From: Lycium barbarum
Taxonomy: Eukaryota > Streptophyta > Magnoliopsida > Solanales > Solanaceae
Reading direction: 5' to 3'
Assembly: GCF_019175385.1 (NCBI RefSeq)
Contig: NC_083340.1
Coordinates: 7,665,706-7,729,705, forward strand
DNA: 64,000 nucleotides
Position 1 is the first letter of the stretch; each line of letters starts with the position of its first letter. Made by a program: the position numbers and the translations under genes. Of this stretch, positions 56,386 through 64,000 are shown piece after piece. The notes beneath the pieces were generated by a model that saw nothing but the letters and a program-made list of their open reading frames with translations, ran no database searches and was not told where the DNA came from.

Positions 56386-57869
56386 CTAGTTTCTACGATC
56401 GTGCCTTGCACGATAATACCATGTTAATTATTAGCAATTATTACCAAGTGTTTTTTAATCAAAAAATATTTCGTAAAATATCATAACTATAATTACAAAG
56501 TAATGTAAAGTGAATTTGCATATTAACCAATAACTCAATTATAGCAAGTTGTGGTTCATAAAATCATTATGCATCACAGAATTTCAATCCTACTTATTTT
56601 AGTCCTAAATTTAGACTCTGCATCAAATACACTTTGCAAATAAATTCAACACGTAGTGGACTTCAATTTTGCAACCTAAAGATTAGATCCTGGTCTCCAT
56701 CATACATGAAATCTTATGCCTTAATTTCTGTTGATTTCGAGATACGCTAAGTAGTTCATTCCTAGTCTTATGTTCTTTTTTTTTTTAGTGATTGTCTATG
56801 TTGGGTGTCAAAACTCTTATGAGAGTCCAGTGAATTTCTTACTTCCTTACGGATTTCTCCTTTCTCCTTTTGTCTCTACTCGACATTAAATATAGTGTTA
56901 ATTACATTAAACATTACTATAATATGACTCAATTTTTTATGTACCCTCTGTATTTTAAAATCAAATACTTATATCAATATATAGGAATTTTACACTTACA
57001 TCCTTTATGAAGAATATCCATAACTAAATATATTAAAAAATAAATTAAAATCATAAATAAGAAGTTTTTATTAGATTTACAGCTTCAAAAATTTGTAGAA
57101 ATTCAAAATAGTATGACTGGATCTCCTTTGTCCTGTATATCTCCTTGAAAAGTAATAAACTTTTTAACTGACCTTCGTTGATTTAGCTAATAAAAAATTC
57201 TTCGTCATAGAATCAAATTTTCACTTATTTGGAGATTGAAATAATGGGTTTCTAATGATTACAAATAAAATTGCTACTTATTTTTGAAACCCCAAGAATC
57301 TTGCACGTAATACCCCAAACATGAGAAGATATTAAAAAAAAAAAAAAAAAAAAGTCTTTCTTTGGCACCTAACTAATATCTTGAAAGGACATATCTGATA
57401 CTAATATCTTTTGAGATGTTTTACCTAGTTTTATCACATTCTTTTGCAGCACACATCTTACAATTAATACTCGTTAAAGAGTTCATGATAAAGAATATAA
57501 AATAGTGGGTTTTTTTTTTTTCTAAGCTAAAAGAGTTCATCATCCTGCTTCTATAACTAAGCCATAAGAACGTACCTTAAGAACAAAACTCGTGTGCTAT
57601 AAAATTTTTTGAGCAAAACACGTTGATATTTTTTTACTGGCTTCTTACCATGTGTGGGTGTATTAACACCTCGTTGGTTTTAGTCTTGTAATCTGACTTG
57701 GAGTCCTTTGATTTTTTATTTTTTATTTTTTTTTGGGTGAAACTATTGTTTTAATCATTAACTGACTTGGATTCCAGTTTTAAGTTTTAAATGGCATAAA
57801 AGTCGTTCAATATTTGAAGGATATTTTGGTCAACCAACATTTTTATTCATGCTTTTAAAATAATATAGA
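56386..57869 (-). mobile_element. Helitron-like non-autonomous element, middle of three
   Basis: Minus strand: 5' end TCTATATTATTTTAAAAGC at 57869; 3' end has hairpin ATCGTGC-AAG-GCACGAT, eight bases, then CTAG at 56386-56389 followed by T. This TC...hairpin...CTAG architecture without inverted repeats or target duplication is that of Helitrons. Confidence 0.5.
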
Positions 57870-58411
57870 CTAGTCTCTATAAACGTGCAGTTGCACGTTA
57901 TTCCCAGATAATTTAATGGAATGCTTGAATATAATTAGTCTCTATAAACGTGCAGTTGCACGTTATTCTCAAACAATCTAAAGGATTGCTTGAATATAAT
58001 TACTCTATCATACATATTGCTCACAAGTTTCTACTCGCTGCCTTCTGTAATCAGTAATTGATTCTAAATTTGCGCATAATTATAGTAAAAGAAATAAGAT
58101 TAAAAAAAATAGTAAATAGTTAAGGATAGAAAAAGAGATCAATTTACTTAAATTAATATGATAAATTGGTATGTTAATAAACTTAAAAGTAATAAGATTG
58201 GGCCTTATTACGGGAGTTAAGTTGCAGTTGTAATAGAATTACTAAAGAATATTCCTAACGTTCTAGTAGTAATACGATTAAGTTTTTTATTTTCCAAAAT
58301 AGACAATAGAAATATGATAGAATTACACTAAAAGGATATACAAATCGTTCAATAGTTGAAGGATATGTTAGTCAACCAACATTTATATTCATGCTTTTAA
58401 AATAGTATAGA
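57870..58411 (-). mobile_element. Helitron-like non-autonomous element, youngest of three
   Basis: Minus strand: 5' end TCTATACTATTTTAAAAGC at 58411, with plus-strand T following; 3' end has hairpin CGTGCA-AC-TGCACG, ten bases, then CTAG at 57870-57873. It sits directly against the 5' end of its left neighbour. The 3' terminal 67 bases are tandemly duplicated (57872-57938 and 57939-58005), so two hairpins are present. Confidence 0.55.
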
Positions 58412-58420
58412 TATAGATAT

Positions 58421-58525
58421 AGATAGTAGTCCCATGACCCAAATCTGACACTCAGACCGTGACAGGACACCTGACGAGCTCCTACCCATAAGGCGAATCC
58501 TCTAAGCTAATCATGCAAAAATTAA
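58421..58525. repeat. LTR-end fragment, inverted copy of 62620-62721
   Basis: CCAAATCTGACACTCAGACC, GTGACAGGACACCTGACGAG and CCCATAAGGCGAA appear in inverse orientation at 62646-62715. It is an isolated piece of the LTR family described at 61240-64000. Confidence 0.8.
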
Positions 58526-58649
58526 CGAATAAAAGTTGTAACAACCCGATATTTTTCTCTTCAAGTGTTTATAATTTCTTCCTTAGTTATAGTTTATTTA
58601 ATTTTAGCGGGTTCCTTATAGAAGGGAATAATTATAGTATATATTTACA

Positions 58650-58655
58650 TTACAT

Positions 58656-58696
<41 letters not shown>

Positions 58697-58701
58697 ATGT
58701 G

Positions 58702-58732
<31 letters not shown>

Positions 58733-58937
58733 AACTTACACCTTATTACACACATTTATATATGCACACAAATTCCCAAAATATATATATATATATATAT
58801 AGGAATTTGTGTGCATATATAAATGTGTGTAATAAGGTGTAAGTTATATATATACATATACATATACAGATATACATATACATATACATATACATATATA
58901 TACATATACATACGTATATACATATACATATATATAC

Positions 58938-58979
<42 letters not shown>

Positions 58980-59022
58980 ATTTGTGTGCATATATAAATG
59001 TGTGTAATAAGGTGTAAGTTGA
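58650..59022. repeat. (AT)n microsatellite cluster with three copies of a 44-bp unit
   Basis: The unit GGAATTTGTGTGCATATATA...GGTGTAAGTT occurs at about 58801 and 58976 directly, and inverted at about 58734-58785, so the first two form a perfect hairpin around (AT)n. The intervening TATACATATACA repeats also pair with the left tract. Confidence 0.88.
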
Positions 59023-59064
59023 TGAATCAAAATAATGACTAGATGACAAAATATTCTTCAACAA

Positions 59065-59548
59065 TCATTTGCCAACATCATTCCTAAGCCCTACTGAGTA
59101 AAGGGGGATGTGTTCAGTCCCAAGCATCTTCGTCAATACTCCATCTGCCCCCCGCCCCTTTACCGATATCAAGGGGAAGCAGGAATTAGACCAAGAAGGC
59201 ACTGCTCTCCACCTTAAGAGCAGGAGATTCCTTGTGTGAAACTTAGATGTTGAAGCACACACCCTTTATCTTATGCTATAGGTAAGGAATCAAAGGCAAC
59301 GAGCCAAACCCAGTTGTTTTTAGGAAGCAACCTCCCCCTCCGCACTCATTTCAGATCATAGAGGTCGCTTCAGTCGAAGAACCTTCTCCCTCCCTTCCAC
59401 CGATGAAACTACTCTTGCAAAGTCATTCGTATAACCTTCCTTCCAATCAAATATATTATATGAAAGCAAGTGGGAAATGAAGACTTAAGTGGGAAAGAAG
59501 TGGGGCATGCCCACTTTCTTTTTGCTGGGACGTTTTAAGCCTAGGGAG
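59065..59548. other. GC-richer island, possibly organelle-derived
   Basis: About 480 bases, visibly richer in GC than all neighbours, with CCCCCGCCCC and CCTCCCCCTCCGC words and no repeat partner in the window. The style resembles plant mitochondrial intergenic DNA, which would make it a nuclear mitochondrial insertion, but I cannot confirm this. The short ORFs here show no recognisable domain. Confidence 0.4.
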
Positions 59549-60231
59549 TAGGGGTGGGCATGGTACGGTATATACCGAATACCAAATCGAAATCGAATTT
59601 TTTAATACCGCGGTTTCGATATTAGGGTATTTGGTATGGTATTTGGTATGCATTTTAATATTATTTGGTATTTGATACGGTATTCGGTATTTATAAAAAG
59701 AATATCGTGATACCGTACCGAAGCTTATACTACATATACAATCCATACATATTATATTTAATACTATTAAATAGATAGACTATTTTTTGTACAAAAAAAT
59801 ACATCTCTTTCAAGTTAGATTTTGGATGTCACTAAATGAAATTTTTGGTGTAAAATTGTACAGGACTAAGGAGTATGCTTAATTTTGGTTAATGTTGTTT
59901 AGACTTTGTAGCTTGACTACTCTATTGTGATTCAAATGTCATTTTTGTGTAATTGAATAATGAAGAAAATTGCTTATACTTTCTTTTGAATATAATTGAG
60001 ACGTTCCTTGAAAAGTCGATGTCATAATCCTTTATTAAATGAGTATATATGTAAGTTGAAGTCAAACAAACTATGGTTACCGAATTACCGTATCGAAAAA
60101 TACAGAAACCGAACTTAGAAGTACCGAACCATACCGAATTATTTTGGTATGGTAATGGTATAGTATTTTTAGAAACCGAAAACCAAAGTTACCGAACCGA
60201 AGTTTCAAATACCGTGCCATACCCACCCCTA
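59549..60231. mobile_element. hAT-type non-autonomous element (683 bp), complete
   Basis: Ends TAGGGGTGGGCATGG and CCATACCCACCCCTA are inverted with one mismatch, and both flanks carry the identical 8-bp duplication CTAGGGAG (59541-59548, 60232-60239). Subterminal regions are packed with GGTA/TACC and CGGT/ACCG words in opposite orientation; the centre is AT-rich without coding capacity. Confidence 0.92.
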
Positions 60232-60320
60232 CTAGGGAGTATAACTTTAGGAGTCTTTTTTTTTTTATGGGTTTGGTACAGAGAAAATAAAAAGAGGTTC
60301 AGGAGAATAGAAGTTGACGG

Positions 60321-60938
60321 TCCCATTTGGACATGGTTTCAAACTATAATTTGAAAATATGGTTTTAAATCATATTTGAACATGTAATTTGGATTATTTT
60401 AAGTTGTATTTTCTCTTATAAATATAAAAATCCCATAAATTGTGAAAACTATCAAAATATTCTCAATTCTTATGCATTCTTACCAAATGAGCAAGTCATA
60501 GTTCATAACAAAATTAGTACACTACTAGAATGCCTTTCTAAAAAATACAACATTAATTAATCAAACTTTAGCTCAATAAAAAAGAAAATTTAGCATGAAT
60601 AGTAATGTAACTACTCTTTAATATAATCCCCCCACATAAATTAAATGTTGATAGCCATAAATAAAAGTTGGTGAAAGTTAATGAGATTGGTAAATGATTG
60701 ATGGGGTAATTGTTAAAAATATCTACCAACTTATGGGTCTTTTTTTACAAAATAAACTTATGGGTTTAATTTTATATTTAAAAAAGTCGAAACCATGGTT
60801 TCAAACCCCAAATCATGCCTTTTTGGATGATTTGGGATTTGAAATCATGGCTTGAAACTATGAGTGAAAACGCATGTCTAAACACTGGTTTGAGATCATG
60901 ATTTCAAATTATGATTTGAAAACGCATGGCCAAAGGCC
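60321..60938. mobile_element. Foldback MITE family, copy 2 (reversed)
   Basis: The sequence is the reverse complement of 12861-13484: left end CATTTGGACATGG, right end CGCATGGCCAAAGGCC, with shared interior words (ACTCTTTAATATAATC, ATCTACCAACTTATGGGTC). The target duplication is not clear. Confidence 0.65.
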
Positions 60939-60939
60939 T

Positions 60940-61239
60940 ACTCAGGGTAAGGAGGAAACAATTTTCTTGGAATCAAATTTAGAGGCTTGAATTCATAAAA
61001 GACAAAAGTGGAAACTTCCTAGAATTCAGTATTTTGTATCCAGGTATATACTCAATCTCTTAAGGTAGATATGTTCTTGAAATGGGGGAAAAGGAATAGC
61101 ATTCTTTTTATTATAAAATTATAATTATTATATTAAAAGTAGAATCTTTTCATTATGCAATCATTGGGATAAATTAATGAAGTAAGGATTGGGGGAATAA
61201 TTATATTATGGCAGCCATAGGTTTTTAATCTTGGAAAGA
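60940..61239. other. Short intergenic stretch, nothing recognised
   Basis: AT-rich, no ORF or repeat partner seen. Confidence 0.6.
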
Positions 61240-62721
61240 TGGTGATCCAGATTACAAAGTTGAGTTTCAACAGAAACTACTGTTTCGGTCCGCTCATGTC
61301 CAGAGATTAATTTTGTTTGTTACACTGTTATGGACTCTTGGATAGTTGATATTAATTAAATTGTTATATACATTGAATTGGTGTAGACCATGATGTTAAG
61401 ATATAAATATTTTAGCTTTTTAAAAGAATCAAGACATAGAATGTTGAGATTTAGTTCTAATCCTAAAATTATAGGATTAGTTTTCCTAGTCTAATTTGGA
61501 TTCCTTACTTATGGTATTGAATAGATTGAGGCTACTGGAGATTGTTTGAAGGATTTGACACTTCAGGAGAGTTGCGTTCCAGTTATAAGGCAAGTGAGGC
61601 TTAAACTCTTAGTTTACTTGCTTTTCATAAAAAAACATATGATCTTTATTGTATGTATTCATTTAAACCATTTAGTTCGTGTGAGTGGGCAAGCATGATC
61701 TAGATTGGATAATTTTCAAGTGTTTAAAGTAATGACTATATGAGTCCTTTAGCAGTAATTTCGCTTAAATAGGTACTTGCTATATATATGTAAAATTTTG
61801 AATTGGCATTGATTGTATGTTTGTTCCACTTTATCATATCTTCAGAGGGGCATACTCCGACAGACCCCATTGGGTTCGGTTGGCGGTAGATGCCAGAATT
61901 ACAAGTGATCCGGGTAAGATGTGGGTAAATAATGCCCACTCTGGAAGACGGGATAAGACATGGACAAATACATACTATGTCACGTGAGCATAGATAATTA
62001 CAAGTGACCTGGGTAAATAATTCCCACTCCGGAAGACGGGGTAAAACATGGACAAATACGTACTGTGTCACGTGAGCATAGAGAATTAATTACAAGTGAC
62101 CCGGGTAAATAATGCCCACATACCGTATCCCGTGAGCTTAGCTTCAGATTCAGTATATTTCATATATTGCTTTTACGCTTTATGATTTCAGTTTCAGCTT
62201 TAGTATCTGTGCACTATTGATATGCCTGTACTATTTAATTGTTTTTATGCATTATCAAGGATTTTTAAGACTTGCCCCAGGGGGAATTTTATAGTGTATC
62301 GATGATTTTGCTGGGTCTTTTAGACTCACACTTGTTGATATTTGTATGTGTGCAGGCGTGGTGAACGACGACCAGGTATCCGATACCTGATTATTTCAGC
62401 TTTCTTCAGTCTAGTTCAGTCGAAATGAGCTACCATTAGATCATGGCGGCCTCTTCTTCTTTAGTTGACTTAGTAGTATTCCGAGCTTTGCCTCGTACTT
62501 TTATATTCAGACAAGTAGTTTCGTGACTTTGACATCTTATGGGGCTTATGGGTAGACTCAGCATTTGTATTTCACTTCCCCACTTCTCTTTATATTATGA
62601 GACATTGAGTATTATTCATTTTATTCGTTAATTTTCGCATGTTTAACTTAGAGGGTTCGCCTTATGGGTAGAAGCTCGTCAGGTGTCCTGTCACGGTCTG
62701 AATGTCAGATTTGGGTTGTGA
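61240..62721 (-). repeat. LTR-like sequence, left arm of a large inverted repeat
   Basis: Read on the minus strand it begins TGTCACAACCCAAATCTGAC at 62721, a typical LTR start, and runs to about 61240. 61240-62635 pairs with 62722-64000. Shared landmarks include GAAGAAGAGGCCGCCATGAT, the CCTGCACACATACAAA region and GTTTCGGTCCG. No retrotransposon coding region is attached. Confidence 0.7.
61898..62119. repeat. Tandem repeat in LTR arm, about 2.3 units of 92-99 bp
   Basis: Units begin ATTACAAGTGA at 61898, 61997 and 62089 and contain GGGTAAATAAT, GGAAGACGGG and GTCACGTGAGC. The right arm has only one such unit (63180-63290). Confidence 0.85.
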
Positions 62722-64000
62722 CAAAAATGAATAATACTCAATGTATCACAATATAAAGAGAAGTGCGGAAGCGAAAAACAAATACTGAGTCTGCCGATAA
62801 ACCCCATAAAATTTTTAAGTCATGAAACTACTAGTCTGAACACAAAAGTACGAGACGTAGCTCGGTATTACTAAGTCAACTAAAGAAGAAGAGGCCGCCA
62901 TGATCTAATGGTACTGAACTGAACTGAAGAAAGTTGAAATGATCAAGTATCGGCTACCCGATCGCCGTTAACCACACCTGCACACATACAAACATCAACA
63001 AGCGCGAGTCTAAAAGACCCAGCAAGATCATCAACACACTCTCAACTTATCCCTGGGACAAGTCTTAGAAATTCCTGGTAATGCATAAAAGCAATTAAAC
63101 AGTACAAGTATATTAAATATATACAAACACTGGAGCTGAAGCTGAAATCATGAAGCATAAACAAGCAACGCATGAAATACACTGAATTTGAATTTATGCT
63201 CATGGGACACAGTACATATTTGTTCATGTCTTATCCCGTCTTTCGGAGTGGGCATTATTTACCCACATCTTACCCGATCACTTATAATTTTGGGATCTAA
63301 TCAATACCAATTCAAAACTGTACATATATAGAAAGTATCTATTTAAGCGATATTACACTAAAGGACTTATACGGTCATTAGTTCAGACACTTGAAACTTA
63401 TAGAATTTAGATTATGCTTGCCCACTCACATGAACTAAATGGTTTAAATGCATACATACAACACAAACCATTGAGTTTTTTTATGAGAAGCAAGTAAACA
63501 AAGCCTTATAACCGGAATGCAAACCTCTCTTGAAATGCCTAATTCTCTTCAAATGATCTCCAATAGTCTCAATCTATTCAATAACATAAATAATGAGTCC
63601 AAATTAGTCTACGAAAACTAATCCCATAATTCTTTTTAGGACACCTCAGGGTCAAAGTAAACTCTTGGTCAATTCAAATCCGCCATTATGATGTCTGAAA
63701 TTCGAAATTGATTACATAATATGTTACCCATAAGACCAGGAATCTAAATCAATAATCTAGTTTCAATCTTGATGTCAATTAATATGTCAAATCTCATATT
63801 CCTAATTTATAAGCTAAGGGTTAAATCTCAATATTTTATACCTCAATTTAAAGGTACAATTTTATCTCAATATCATGATCTACACCCATTCAATACACAT
63901 AACCATTAAATTGGCATTAATTTTCCAAGAATCCATAACAATTTGCAAACGGACCGAAACAGTGGTTTCGGTTGAAATAACATTGTAATCTGCATAACTA
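62722..64000 (+). repeat. LTR-like sequence, right arm of the inverted repeat, cut by window edge
   Basis: It matches the left arm in inverse orientation but lacks the first 100 or so bases of the LTR, starting at AAAAATGAATAATACTCAATG. It continues to the window end, where GGACCGAAACAGTGGTTTCG matches the left arm near 61285. Confidence 0.7.

Noticed and set aside
58513..59064. Tyr/Ile-rich ORFs on both strands
   Set aside because: They are products of the (AT)n and TATACA microsatellite region and occur in several frames at once.
61736..62071. 111-codon ORF near the right edge
   Set aside because: It lies across the tandem repeat of an LTR arm and contains the repeated units; no domain is visible.
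1..64000. tRNA, rRNA or other structural RNA genes
   Set aside because: No cloverleaf or rRNA-like sequence was noticed; the tRNA-like words found are primer-binding sites of retroelements.

Overview
This 64 kb window is nuclear DNA from a eudicot plant, most likely a Solanaceae species. Three things point there: the Ogre-type Ty3/gypsy element with its extra 5' ORF, a Copia gag of a type I associate with nightshades, and AT-rich DNA full of MITEs, Helitron-like ends and hAT-like repeats. Almost all of it is transposable element. The only convincing host gene is a small secreted eight-cysteine lipid-transfer-like protein on the minus strand at 5698-6030.

Layout. 1-2504: 5' part of a minus-strand Copia element (LTR, tRNA-iMet primer site, gag, start of pol) cut by the window edge. 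2505-6330: intergenic DNA and the LTP-like gene. 6334-9778: first copy of a segmental duplication, carrying a complete TRIM retrotransposon (8850-9449). 10096-13484: AT-rich DNA with a complete hAT-type MITE (11213-11889, perfect 8-bp target duplication) and a foldback element (12861-13484). 13423-15531, resuming at 41035-42331: second copy of the segmental duplication, split by a 25.5 kb retrotransposon nest. The nest is a roughly 6.2 kb non-autonomous Ty3/gypsy element (element 1; 15532-41034, target duplication CATAT), and inside its left LTR sits a 19.3 kb Ogre/Tat element (15573-34827). The first duplication copy preserves the empty site at 8090-8095, so the order of events can be read directly: duplication, element 1, then Ogre.

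42131-45713 is a 1.8 kb tandem duplication whose breakpoint lies inside a Stowaway MITE. 47553-53928 holds element 2, a relative of element 1, complete and with the same CATAT target duplication. 54856-58411 is a head-to-tail run of three Helitron-like elements. 58421-64000 mixes LTR fragments, an AT microsatellite with a perfect hairpin, a GC-rich island, a second hAT-type MITE (59549-60231), a second foldback copy, and a very large inverted LTR pair running off the right edge.

How the parts work. Ogre encodes ORF1, Gag-protease with a G-patch, and Pol with RT, two RNase H domains and integrase. ORF1 is open; gag has one nonsense codon, and pol has two nonsense codons and one frameshift, so this copy cannot move by itself. 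Elements 1 and 2 encode no RT or integrase. Each carries one long orphan ORF with two cysteine motifs, broken by a single nonsense codon at a different place in each copy, and both must depend on enzymes in trans.

The most interesting signal is a short motif found three times in untranslated parts of Ogre. Its copies differ in sequence but keep two nested base-paired stems around a conserved bulge, suggesting a structured RNA element. The second is an exchange of two repeat motifs between the LTRs and the 3' regions of elements 1 and 2.
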